This document shows, one piece after another, positions 34,092 through 42,109 of a stretch of 64,000 nucleotides of DNA (positions are counted from its first letter, which is position 1; each line of letters starts with the position of its first letter). Source of the DNA: an uncultured Collinsella sp. (GTDB taxonomy: Bacteria; Actinomycetota; Coriobacteriia; Coriobacteriales; Coriobacteriaceae). The DNA lies in assembly GCA_902470065.1 (NCBI GenBank), contig CABRFA010000004.1, positions 1 to 64,000 of the forward strand, in the 5' to 3' direction. Position numbers and translations under genes: made by a program. The notes beneath the pieces are model-generated. The model did not search any database. It was not told the DNA's origin and saw only the letters and a program-made list of their open reading frames with translations.

Positions 34092-35786
34092 ATGGCAACT
34101 GTTGCCGCACCTATCGATGCTACGTCGACTGCCGCTTGGAAGGCACTCGAGGCTCATCAGGAGAAACTTGAGGCCGAAGGTATCGACCTCAAGGCCTGGT
34201 TCGCTGCCGATGCCGAGCGCGTGAACAAGCTGAGCTTTGACGCCGGTGACCTGCACTTCGATCTGTCGAAGAACCTGGTGACCGATGAGACCGTCAAGCT
34301 GCTGTGCGATCTTGCCCGCGAGGTGAAGCTCGAGGAGCGCCGCGACGCCATGTTCTCCGGCGAGCACATCAACACCACCGAGGACCGCGCCGTCCTGCAC
34401 ACCGCGCTGCGCCGCCCGGCAACCGAGAAGGGCCAGCTCATCGTCGACGGCCAGGACGTCGTCGCCGACGTGCACGAGGTCCTCGACCGCATGTATGCCT
34501 TCGCCGAGCGCGTGCGCTCCGGTGAGTGGAAGGGCGTTACCGGCAAGAAGATCGAGCACCTGGTGTCCATCGGCATCGGTGGCTCCGATCTGGGTCCGGT
34601 CATGGCCTACGAGGCCCTGCGTCCCTATGCCGACGCCGGTATCGACTGCCGCTATATCTCCAACATCGACCCCAACGACCAGGCCGAGAAGCTCAAGGGT
34701 TTGGATCCCGAGACCACGCTCGTGATCATCGTCTCCAAGACCTTCACCACGCTCGAGACCCTCACCAACGCTCGCGAGGTCAAGACCTGGATGCTCGAGC
34801 AGCTCAAGGCTCAGGGCGCCATCGACGGCTCCGATGAGCAGAGCGCCGAGGCCGTGGCCAAGCACTTCGTCGCTGTCTCCACCGCACTCGAGAAGGTCGA
34901 GGCCTTCGGCATCGACCCCGCTAACGCTTTTGGTTTCTGGAACTGGGTCGGCGGCCGCTACTCCGTCGACTCCGCCGTGGGCCTGTCGCTGATCGTCGTG
35001 CTCGGCCCCGAGCGCTTCCAGCAGTTCCTTGAGGGCTTCCACGCCATCGACGAGTATTTCTGCAACACGCCGCTCGAGAACAATGCCGTCGCGCTGATGG
35101 GCTTGTTCAACGTCTGGTACGTCAACTTCTTCGGTTCCAAGAGCCACGCCGTGCTGCCGTACTGCCAGTACCTGCATCGTTTCCCGGCCTACCTGCAGCA
35201 GCTCACCATGGAGTCCAACGGCAAGCATGTCCGTTGGGACGGCAGCGCCGTGACCTCCGACACCGGTGAGATTTTCTGGGGCGAGCCCGGCACCAACGGT
35301 CAGCATGCCTTCTACCAGCTGCTGCACCAGGGCACCGTGGTGGTTCCGGCCGATTTCATCGCCTTCGCCAATACCGCCAACCCCGCGACCGATAGCGGTC
35401 AGGACGTGCACGAGCTGTTCCTGGGCAACTTCCTGGCCCAGACCAAGGCGCTTGCCTTTGGTAAGACGGCCGACGAGGTTCGTGCCGAGGGCACGCCCGA
35501 GCAGATCGTCCCGGCCCGTTGCTTTGAGGGCAACCGCCCGACGACCTCGATCTTCGGCGACACGCTGACCCCGTTCGCACTCGGCGAGCTCATCGCCCTG
35601 TACGAGCACATCACGTTTGTCGAGGGCACGGTCTGGGGCATCGACTCCTACGACCAGTGGGGCGTTGAGCTGGGCAAGCAGCTTGCCAAGCAGATCACCC
35701 CGGCCTTCCACGACGACGCCGCCAAGGCCGAGCAGGACGCTTCGACCCAGGCGCTCATCGAGTTCTACCGCGCTCACCGCAAGTAG
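34092..35786 (+). CDS. pgi: glucose-6-phosphate isomerase
   Basis: Interconverts glucose 6-phosphate and fructose 6-phosphate in glycolysis. 564 aa with tandem SIS domains: EHLVSIGIGGSDLGPVMAYEAL, VSKTFTTLETLTNA, FGFWNWVGGRYSVDSAVGLS, and the catalytic Glu/His/Lys region ESNGKHVRWDG ... GEPGTNGQHAFYQLLHQG. AGGAGG precedes the ATG. The last codons (IEFYRAHRK, stop) form the 32-bp attachment-like sequence repeated at 39261-39292. Confidence 0.97.
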   Translation: MATVAAPIDATSTAAWKALEAHQEKLEAEGIDLKAWFAADAERVNKLSFDAGDLHFDLSKNLVTDETVKLLCDLAREVKLEERRDAMFSGEHINTTEDRAVLHTALRRPATEKGQLIVDGQDVVADVHEVLDRMYAFAERVRSGEWKGVTGKKIEHLVSIGIGGSDLGPVMAYEALRPYADAGIDCRYISNIDPNDQAEKLKGLDPETTLVIIVSKTFTTLETLTNAREVKTWMLEQLKAQGAIDGSDEQSAEAVAKHFVAVSTALEKVEAFGIDPANAFGFWNWVGGRYSVDSAVGLSLIVVLGPERFQQFLEGFHAIDEYFCNTPLENNAVALMGLFNVWYVNFFGSKSHAVLPYCQYLHRFPAYLQQLTMESNGKHVRWDGSAVTSDTGEIFWGEPGTNGQHAFYQLLHQGTVVVPADFIAFANTANPATDSGQDVHELFLGNFLAQTKALAFGKTADEVRAEGTPEQIVPARCFEGNRPTTSIFGDTLTPFALGELIALYEHITFVEGTVWGIDSYDQWGVELGKQLAKQITPAFHDDAAKAEQDASTQALIEFYRAHRK

Positions 35787-35788
35787 TC
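35757..35788 (+). repeat. attachment-site direct repeat, left copy
   Basis: 32 bp encoding the last nine codons and stop of pgi; identical to 39261-39292. Confidence 0.85.
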
Positions 35789-35819
35789 GCTGCTGTTAAC
35801 GCATCGCGCCTTATAGTCA

Positions 35820-35852
35820 GGGGCCCGTATCCTATCGGATGCGGGCCCCTTT
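35820..35852 (+). terminator. pgi terminator (element-side copy)
   Basis: GGGGCCCGTATCC / GGATGCGGGCCCC with a TATC loop and TTT. Nearly identical to the hairpin at 39322-39352 after the right repeat. Confidence 0.85.
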
Positions 35853-35927
35853 GCTTTGCCGTGGTCCCGGGGCGCACGGCCTTTGTGGAACATCGCCGGG
35901 GCGTCGCGCGCTGCGAGAACCCTGCGC

Positions 35928-37232
35928 CTAGATCTCGGTCTCCGCATGGCCTCGCTGCGCCTCGGGCAGCTCCCCGTAGAGCGGATGGTCTTCGAGCCTA
36001 AAGCGCTCGACCTGTTCGGGAGTGCGACCGCGTACAAAGAGCCACGAGCGATCAATCGGCGTCGCCATGAGCGTGCTGGGCAGCGCGTCGGCGCGGTCGG
36101 AAAACACCCGGGCACTCTCGGGATCCTGGAACGCCAGCACCAGATGCGTGTCGCAGTTGCCCATGATGGAGCGTGCGCGTGCCTCGCCATAGAGCGCATC
36201 GAGCTGGTTGGTCGACTGCAGCAGCAGCGTTGCCCAGATGTTGCGGCTTCGGATAATCGAGAGCACGTTGTCGATCTGGGGGATCTGCAGATTTGCGAAG
36301 TCATCGAGCATAAAGCGCACGGGCACGGGCAGGCTGCCGTCGGGCTGCCTATCGGCCTCACGAATGAGGCCCATAAACGCCTGCGAAATAAAGAGGCCGG
36401 TCAGCGGATCGAGATTGCGGTCAATATCGCTCACGGTTACAAACAGGGAGCAGGGGGTGTGTCCCATGGAAGCGAAGTCCACCTGATGGCACTCACGATA
36501 GAGCTGTGCCGCACCGTCGAATCCCAGACACATGACCTTTTCGGCAAGGATGCCGACGATGCTCGCGTGCATGCGCTCGGCATTTTGCGTAATGGCGTAG
36601 CGCCGCCATAGCGAGAGGGCATAGCTTTGGGGGTCGGTCGTGATCAGGTCGTCAAACAATCGACCCGTGGCACCGTCCTGCAGGTGCTCGATCAGCTTGA
36701 TGACCGAGCTGATCGTCTGCTCGTCGGCGGGTAGCTGTTCGGTGACGTAGGCGATAAGACACGACAGCAGGTTTGCTGCCGCATGATCCCAAAAAGGCTG
36801 GTTGTTGTCCTCGATGGGGCAGATGGCCTTTGCCACCGAGAGGATGTCCTGCTGGTTGGGCCTGCCGTCCGCCTTGCGGCGAATGTGCCTCAGGGGGTTG
36901 TAGCCGCAGCGCTCGATGCCGGGCGCAAGGGCCGGGACGGTGTTGAGGTCGGCGAAGTTGAGACATTGCACGCGGTAACCGTGGGCTGCCAGCACGGGTC
37001 CCACTTCGCGACAGAGCGTGCCTTTGGTGTCGAGCACGATGTAGCTTGCGTTCATTTGCAGCAGGTTGGGCTTGAGGACGTTTCGGGTCTTGCCGGCTCC
37101 CGAGGGGCCGATTACAAGTGCATTGTTGTTGAGTCCCGTTTGGCGGGTGTCGCAGGAAAGCGTTCGATCCTTGGCGAGGATGGTGGACGATGCGGACTCA
37201 GACGCGGCGAGACGGCTGGCGAGGTTAGACAT
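35928..37232 (-). CDS. VirD4/TraG-like type IV coupling ATPase, lacking membrane region
   Basis: 434 aa. Walker A IGPSGAGKTR (about 41-50), YIVLDTKGTL, GYNPL, FWDHAAANLLSCLIAY, Walker B-like VRFMLDDFANLQIP and the later LLLQSTNQL and DTHLVLAFQDPESA are all TraG/VirD4 hallmarks. Coupling proteins deliver DNA-relaxase complexes to a secretion channel and normally carry two N-terminal membrane helices. This one begins only 40 residues before Walker A and has none. The ATG at 37232 overlaps the clpP stop by 8 bp and has AAGGAGG, so the short form appears genuine. Partner relaxase not found here. Confidence 0.88.
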   Translation of the reverse strand: MSNLASRLAASESASSTILAKDRTLSCDTRQTGLNNNALVIGPSGAGKTRNVLKPNLLQMNASYIVLDTKGTLCREVGPVLAAHGYRVQCLNFADLNTVPALAPGIERCGYNPLRHIRRKADGRPNQQDILSVAKAICPIEDNNQPFWDHAAANLLSCLIAYVTEQLPADEQTISSVIKLIEHLQDGATGRLFDDLITTDPQSYALSLWRRYAITQNAERMHASIVGILAEKVMCLGFDGAAQLYRECHQVDFASMGHTPCSLFVTVSDIDRNLDPLTGLFISQAFMGLIREADRQPDGSLPVPVRFMLDDFANLQIPQIDNVLSIIRSRNIWATLLLQSTNQLDALYGEARARSIMGNCDTHLVLAFQDPESARVFSDRADALPSTLMATPIDRSWLFVRGRTPEQVERFRLEDHPLYGELPEAQRGHAETEI

Positions 37233-37842
37233 GGGCGACCTCCTTGGTGGTCGAGAGGATTTCGTGGGCAAAGCCGAGCTCGACGGCGCGCTCGGCCGAA
37301 AGGTAGGTGTCTTTTGCAGTGAGGGACTGGATGCGCTTGGGCGTGAGGCCGCTACGGTCCGAGAGGATTTGCGTGAGGGTCTTGCGGGTCTGCATGAGAC
37401 GCCGGCTGGTTTCCTGCAGCGCAAGTGCCGAGCCGCCTGCCCCCTGGGGGATCAGCGGGTCGTGAATCACGAGCTCTGCATGGGGCGCCATACGGCGATC
37501 GTCGCCGCCCATAAAGATCACGGCGCCCATGGACGCGGCGAATTCCAGGCAGACGGTGCGGATGGGGCACGATGCGAGGCGCATGGCGTCATAGATCGCA
37601 AGACCCGATCGCACGCTTCCGCCGGCGCTGGCGACAAATATGGTGATGGGGCGGCTAGGGTCGGTGGCATCGAGCAGGCGGATTTGCTGGCATAGGTCGT
37701 GGGCCATCGGGGTTTCGATGTCTCCCATGACGGAGAGCTCGCGACGGGCGAGCATCTCATCGTAAATGCTGGTGAGCGTGATGCCTCGGGCGGATTCACG
37801 CATGGTGAGGGGGCTGATGATGGGGGAATGATTGGTGTCCAT
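37225..37842 (-). CDS. ClpP-family serine protease encoded on the element
   Basis: 205 aa with the ClpP triad: Ser104 in FAASMGAVIFMGG, His127 in ELVIHDPL and Asp178 in TAKDTYLSAERAVELG. The glycine-rich stretch VASAGGSVRSGLAIYDAM is also typical. ClpP forms a barrel fed by Clp ATPases; no ATPase gene lies nearby. It could use host ClpX/ClpC or act on its own element's proteins. It differs from housekeeping ClpP in several positions (AASMG for GASM, HDP for HQP). AAAGGAG precedes the ATG. Translationally coupled to the VirD4-like gene. Confidence 0.9.
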   Translation of the reverse strand: MDTNHSPIISPLTMRESARGITLTSIYDEMLARRELSVMGDIETPMAHDLCQQIRLLDATDPSRPITIFVASAGGSVRSGLAIYDAMRLASCPIRTVCLEFAASMGAVIFMGGDDRRMAPHAELVIHDPLIPQGAGGSALALQETSRRLMQTRKTLTQILSDRSGLTPKRIQSLTAKDTYLSAERAVELGFAHEILSTTKEVAHV

Positions 37843-37905
37843 GAGGACTCCTTTCTGTTGGTTGTGTTGTGGGATAGGATCGTTGCCCGCGGAGGGGCTG
37901 GCGAG

Positions 37906-38796
37906 CTACAGGGTTCGTCCGAGCCTGAGATCGAGCTCGGTTGTGGGGCAGGCTGCCTGTTCGTGCGGCTCGCAAGCGCCAAGGGCTCCAAAGCGATAGA
38001 GCGTTGCGGCGGGCGTGGTGTAGGCGAGCCGCAGCTGATGCTCGACAGGGGCACATCCGTCATTATTGTAATGAGCCGCGTAGTACTGCGCGATGCTGGC
38101 GTTCATCTCGCTGCCATTGCGATGGCGCTCAAACTGGCGTCTGCAGGTCTCGATGATCTTTGCTACCGACTTGGGTGCCGTCGCGGGAACAAGGGCGAGA
38201 TAGCCCTCAAATAGCTCGTTGATGCTCAGGAGGCACAGCAGGTCGATCAGCGTCCTTATGGCTGCTCCCTCGGCAGAAAAGTGCGCGGTCATGCGGTTAT
38301 ATCGGTTGCGGTCGACGATGGCCGCATGGGGTCTTGGAGTTTTCTGCCCCGTGGTCCCGGGCTTTTGCCGCGCCTGTGTATTGAGCTCGACGTTGCAGCG
38401 CTTGAGGCCGTCCAGCGGAAGGAACAGTGCGGTGCGCAGGGTGTTCCGCTTGCTTTCGAGTTCATGACGCTCGTCGGGTTCCCATTCGAGCTTGAGTTTC
38501 GTGTCGAGTGCCGTAAGCATATGGGCTAGGCAGCCTACGGTAAGAACGTACGAATCGTTGCCGCGTTTTGGGGCATAGGGGTCTGTCAGCTTGCGAATGT
38601 CGGGGTCGCCCATGATCTTTGTGCAGCGCTTCAGCAGTTGAGGGTGGTCGGCCAAGATCGTCGCGAGCGGTAGCGACGCGTAGTTCTTGATGGTCGCGGC
38701 GGCAAAGGCGGCGTCATATTCGTTTGCATATGCTCGCTCAATGCGGGCATCCAGAATGCTTTTCTTATCGCCGTCTTCAGCGTGGTGGTTTGTCAT
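37906..38796 (-). CDS. unknown protein, first gene of the element operon
   Basis: 296 aa from the ATG at 38796, which has GGAGAAG upstream. Mostly helical and hydrophilic, with no signal peptide or membrane segment. Visible features are KRGNDSYVLTVGCLAHMLTALDTKLKLEWEPDERHELESKRNTLR and a Ser-Ala-rich helical middle (FSAEGAAIRTLIDLLCLLSINELFEGYLALVP). I do not recognise the family. As the promoter-proximal gene preceded by short GATGTGCT repeats, a replication or regulatory role is possible but unproven. The in-frame upstream extension is repeat-encoded and rejected. Confidence 0.65.
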   Translation of the reverse strand: MTNHHAEDGDKKSILDARIERAYANEYDAAFAAATIKNYASLPLATILADHPQLLKRCTKIMGDPDIRKLTDPYAPKRGNDSYVLTVGCLAHMLTALDTKLKLEWEPDERHELESKRNTLRTALFLPLDGLKRCNVELNTQARQKPGTTGQKTPRPHAAIVDRNRYNRMTAHFSAEGAAIRTLIDLLCLLSINELFEGYLALVPATAPKSVAKIIETCRRQFERHRNGSEMNASIAQYYAAHYNNDGCAPVEHQLRLAYTTPAATLYRFGALGACEPHEQAACPTTELDLRLGRTL

Positions 38797-38832
38797 AGCT
38801 TCTCCAATCGGTTGATGTTCGTGCTGTTTGTT

Positions 38833-38879
38833 GATGTGCTGGTTGTCGTGAGTGATGTGCTTGCCGTGGGTGATGTGCT
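38833..38879 (+). repeat. three GATGTGCT direct repeats upstream of the unknown element gene
   Basis: GATGTGCT occurs at 38833-38840, 38854-38861 and 38872-38879 (spacing 21 and 18 bp), just upstream of the minus-strand operon. Iteron-like in look, but short. Confidence 0.45.
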
Positions 38880-39112
38880 GTCGTTGGGGTGCTATGCGGT
38901 TTTCAATGAGCCCGTGAGGCAGTTGCTGCAGGGGCGGGATGGAACGGCCCATGCAAGGCGGAAGGCATCGTACTCAAAATCGAGACAGCAATGCCCTGGG
39001 TGCCTCACATGTGGCAGTTACCTCATTAAGTTGTCATTGCGTTTGGGGCTGTACTTTGCCGATCTTCTTTCTCTTACACGCTAAAAACTGAAACTTCATA
39101 TGCTCGATCTAC

Positions 39113-39134
39113 TTAAAACCGCAACGGCGGTCTT
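39113..39134. terminator. small hairpin with flanking A/T runs
   Basis: AAAACCGC / GCGGTCTTTT with a short loop. The rest of 38880-39260 is relatively AT-rich with no convincing gene and is presumably the promoter region of the element operon. Confidence 0.45.
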
Positions 39135-39260
39135 TTATCAACTTATATGTCGGAACGTGTCTTTGCAAGTACTTTTTTGCGTTTGTTTCAAATGGGGTGG
39201 TTTTGCAACCGTCACGCGCCACGCTATACGAACGTGCCCCGGCTCGGATAAGATGGTGCG

Positions 39261-39352
39261 ATCGAGTTCTACCGCGCTCACCGCAAGTAGTCTTTGTTGC
39301 TGAGATAGGTCATGGCCGAAAGGGGCCCGTATCCGTTGGGATACGGGCCCCT
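39261..39352 (+). repeat. attachment-site direct repeat, right copy, with displaced pgi terminator
   Basis: 39261-39292 repeats the pgi tail exactly, without any pgi gene in front of it. GGGGCCCGTATCC / GGATACGGGCCCC (39322-39352) follows, a perfect hairpin almost identical to the one after intact pgi. Best read as the displaced original gene end. Confidence 0.85.
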
Positions 39353-39569
39353 TGCTATTTGAATGGGCATGAGGGTGTATTGAGGGGGGGTGCCTGGCTG
39401 TCGGCATCCGCATGCGGCGCCATTTGCTGTCCGTAAATATACTTCTACGGCTAATTTCATACCACTTGTCGGAATGCGGACGCTGTCCTTGCGTATCGGG
39501 CGTACATTGAACGTGGTTTTTCGCGCGAAGCCACGAATCGGTTGTCGGTCCTGAACAAGGAGGCCCAGC

Positions 39570-40244
39570 ATGACGCTTTCCAAACCCATCAATAAATACA
39601 TCGACTATATCGATGCCCCCGAGGACACATTTGAGCAGTATGTCGAGAAGGCGCTAAAGTACAACTTCCGTTGTGTATTTGCGAACCTGCAGGAGTACGA
39701 GACGGGTTGCGCAATGCTCGAGGGTTCTGACATCATTCTTGCCGGCGCTATCGACTTTCCCCGGGGCACTATGACGCTTGAGGAGAAGCTTGCGAGGTTT
39801 GAGGAATACGCTGTGTGCGGCTTTACCGAGATTGACTACGTTTTGAATCAGGAGTCGGTCGAGAACCGCGATTTTGATGCCATCGAGCGCGAGATGACTG
39901 CCATTGCTGATTTTTGTCGCGCGCATGGCATCACTGACAAGGTGATCGTCGAGATGTGCAAGCTGGACGGCGACGATGCCGCCAAGCACCGTGTGTGTGA
40001 GATTGCGCTGGAGGCTAAGCCGGGATTCCTTAAGACATCGACTGGCAGAAGCTTTGGCGGCGCTAAGCTCGAAGACGTGCGGCTGATGCACGAGGTGCTC
40101 GGCGATGCCGTGGCAATTAAGGCGGCGGGCGGTATCCATAATTACGAAGAGGCTTGTGCATTCATCGAGGCCGGCGCCAGCGCGTTGGGTGCATCGGCGG
40201 GCATCGCGATCGTCGAGGGTGCACCGACGGAGGAGCGTCGCTAG
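39570..40244 (+). CDS. deoC: deoxyribose-phosphate aldolase family protein
   Basis: Splits deoxyribose 5-phosphate into glyceraldehyde 3-phosphate and acetaldehyde through a Schiff base. 224 aa. The Schiff-base Lys is in GFLKTSTGRSFGGAKLEDV, the second Lys in VAIKAAGGIHNYEEA, and VIVEMCKLDGDD holds the usual strand; EIDYVLN takes the place of the family's D-x-V-x-N. AAGGAGG precedes the ATG. The unusual N terminus (IDYIDAPEDTFEQYVEKALKYNF) leaves a little doubt on exact substrate. Confidence 0.88.
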   Translation: MTLSKPINKYIDYIDAPEDTFEQYVEKALKYNFRCVFANLQEYETGCAMLEGSDIILAGAIDFPRGTMTLEEKLARFEEYAVCGFTEIDYVLNQESVENRDFDAIEREMTAIADFCRAHGITDKVIVEMCKLDGDDAAKHRVCEIALEAKPGFLKTSTGRSFGGAKLEDVRLMHEVLGDAVAIKAAGGIHNYEEACAFIEAGASALGASAGIAIVEGAPTEERR

Positions 40245-40393
40245 CAGACGTATTTGACCTGAGCGATAAAGCTTCACGACCACGCACCGTTCATGTTTGG
40301 GACAATATGACATTTTTCCCGTTGCAGACAGAGTCGCCGTGGGTGTTCTGTATGATGGCTCAGACAAGGTTGTTCAATGACGGGGAGGCATAT

Positions 40394-41236
40394 ATGGCTA
40401 TCAAAGCCATCGCAATGGATATCGACGGTACGCTCACCAACGACCAAAAGGTCATCAGCCCGCGTACGCGCGAGAAGCTGCTCGCGGCGCAGGAGTCGGG
40501 CATTAAGCTCATCTTGGCTTCGGGCCGTCCCGCATGGGGACTGCACGCCTTGGCGCAGGAGCTCGACCTTCAAAACCATGACGGTCTGCTAGTTGCCTTT
40601 AATGGTGCGCATGTGGTCGACGCTCAGACCGATGAGGTCCTTTTTGACCAGGCCATGCCGGCTGACGAGCTGCACCGTCTGATTGATCATCTGCGCAATT
40701 TCGACGTGATCCCTATGATTTCGCTCGGTCGCGATCTGCATGTCGAGGATTCGTATCGCTGCATGATTACGCTGCCGGATGGCTCGCAGAAAAACATCGT
40801 CAAATACGAGCGCGATGCGTGCGACCTTAAGATCCGCGAGGTCGAGAGCTTGCATGAGGTCGCGGACGCTTATCCCGTGGACAAGCTGCTGACGGCGGGC
40901 GATCCGGCCTACCTGCAGGCGCATTACGAGGAGATGTATGCGCCCTTTAGGCAGACGCTTTCGGGCATGTTTACGGCCGACTGGTACTTTGAGTACACGG
41001 CGCCCGGTATCGACAAGGCCCGTGCGCTCGAGGGCGCCCTGCCCAAGCTCGGTATCGATGCCAGCGAGGTCGTATCGTTTGGTGACGGCCAGAACGACAA
41101 GTCCATGATTGAGTGGGCCGGCACCGGTGTTGCCATGGGCAACGCAGTCGATGAGGTTAAGGCGGTAGCCCAGATGGTGACCGCCAATAACAACGAAGAC
41201 GGTATTGCGGTGGCGTTGGATAAGCTGCTGGGTTAG
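40394..41236 (+). CDS. Cof-type HAD-superfamily phosphatase
   Basis: 280 aa; motif I AIAMDIDGTLTNDQKV, motif II LILASGRPAWGLHAL, motif III/IV IDKARALEGALPKLGI ... VVSFGDGQNDKSMIEWAG. Cof-type sugar-phosphate or cofactor phosphatase, specificity unknown. The upstream in-frame stretch is rejected; ATG at 40394 follows GGGGAGG. A terminator comes 22 bp after the stop. Confidence 0.92.
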   Translation: MAIKAIAMDIDGTLTNDQKVISPRTREKLLAAQESGIKLILASGRPAWGLHALAQELDLQNHDGLLVAFNGAHVVDAQTDEVLFDQAMPADELHRLIDHLRNFDVIPMISLGRDLHVEDSYRCMITLPDGSQKNIVKYERDACDLKIREVESLHEVADAYPVDKLLTAGDPAYLQAHYEEMYAPFRQTLSGMFTADWYFEYTAPGIDKARALEGALPKLGIDASEVVSFGDGQNDKSMIEWAGTGVAMGNAVDEVKAVAQMVTANNNEDGIAVALDKLLG

Positions 41237-41258
41237 AATCGCCGATAATGCATGGTTC

Positions 41259-41285
41259 GGGCGCCTGCTTACAGGCGCCCTTTTG
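41259..41285 (+). terminator. rho-independent terminator
   Basis: Perfect stem GGGCGCCTG / CAGGCGCCC, CTTA loop, followed by TTTTG. Confidence 0.85.
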
Positions 41286-41299
41286 TTAGGGAGGGTGCC

Positions 41300-41959
41300 G
41301 TGTCCGCATTTCCGTTTGACGCCGTTATCTTTGACATGGACGGCGTTTTAGTCGACACCGAGTTTTACTATCAAAAGGAACTCGAGAAGTTTATCGATTA
41401 CCTGCAGATTTCTGTGACGCGCGACGAGCTCAATGCGATTGTTGGTTCATCGCACCGTGATTTTCAGCAGGTGCTCGTCGATTGGCATGAGCGTGCGGGT
41501 CTGGGCAAGCTCAGCGTCGAGGCTGCCGAGGCACGCTATGAGGTGTGGGCGAGCGCGTATTCCTGCGACTATAGAAAACTGCTCAACCCCGGCGTTGCCG
41601 AGACGCTAGCGGGGCTGAAAGAACGTGGGGTTCGCGTTGCGCTGGCATCGTCGTCTCCTCTCAACAATATCGAAGAGGTGCTGGGTACCTGCGGCATTCG
41701 TGAATACTTTGAGTTTTTGGTCTCGGGCGAGCAGTTCAAGCGCAGCAAGCCCGATCCTGATATCTATCTGCATGCTATAGATCGTTTGGGATTGCCCGCG
41801 GATCGCTGTTGCTGTGTGGAGGACTCTCTGTATGGCATCACTGCCGGCAAGCGAGCCGGCCTGACGGTCATTGCCAAGCGCGAGGAACGCTTCGGCTTTA
41901 GCCAGGATGCCGCGGACAAGATTATCGACCAGCTGCCGGAGCTGCTCGCGCTTTCTTAA
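41300..41959 (+). CDS. HAD hydrolase, beta-phosphoglucomutase-like
   Basis: 219 aa; motif I VIFDMDGVLVDTEFYYQKEL, motif II VALASSSPLNNIEEVL, Lys in SKPDPDIYLHAIDRLG and acidic motif CCCVEDSLYGITAGKRAG. It resembles beta-phosphoglucomutase or sugar-phosphate phosphatases. GTG start at 41300 is chosen because GGGAGG lies just upstream and the in-frame extension contains the preceding terminator. Confidence 0.9.
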   Translation: MSAFPFDAVIFDMDGVLVDTEFYYQKELEKFIDYLQISVTRDELNAIVGSSHRDFQQVLVDWHERAGLGKLSVEAAEARYEVWASAYSCDYRKLLNPGVAETLAGLKERGVRVALASSSPLNNIEEVLGTCGIREYFEFLVSGEQFKRSKPDPDIYLHAIDRLGLPADRCCCVEDSLYGITAGKRAGLTVIAKREERFGFSQDAADKIIDQLPELLALS

Positions 41960-42039
41960 GAGCGCGTTAGTTGCGCGTTTTTCGGGACTGATGAGTAAAT
42001 ACCCGACATTTTGGTGCGGCAGCAAGCATACTTTATGCC

Positions 42040-42085
42040 AAAGCGGGCTCAAGGGCTTGTTGAATGCCCTTGAGCCCGCTTTAGA
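42040..42085 (+). terminator. 17-bp stem terminator
   Basis: AAAGCGGGCTCAAGGGC / GCCCTTGAGCCCGCTTT, perfect, with a 9-nt loop, ending 28 bp before the GntR gene start. Confidence 0.85.
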
Positions 42086-42109
42086 CTTAATTGCGCTGGG
42101 AGAGGGTAT

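Larger units (their letters stand above)
35757..39292. mobile_element. degenerate integrative element inserted at the 3' end of pgi
   Basis: A perfect 32-bp direct repeat of the pgi 3' end (35757-35788 and 39261-39292) encloses about 3.5 kb, and each copy is followed by its own very similar GGGGCCCGTATCC... terminator. This is the signature of site-specific integration into a gene tail, where the element restores the gene and leaves the displaced tail on the far side. Cargo, all on the minus strand: unknown protein, ClpP-like protease, VirD4/TraG-like ATPase. No integrase, relaxase or mating-channel gene is present, so it is likely a deletion derivative or is mobilised in trans. Confidence 0.75.

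Noticed and set aside
34026..35777. 583-aa ORF antisense to pgi
   Set aside because: Shadow of pgi with no motif of its own.
38833..38879. CRISPR-like array
   Set aside because: Only three 8-bp repeats with 10-13-bp gaps; far too short for CRISPR repeats and spacers. No array elsewhere in the window.
39261..39292. A second small coding fragment of pgi
   Set aside because: Only nine codons of the pgi tail without a start; explained as the displaced attachment site.
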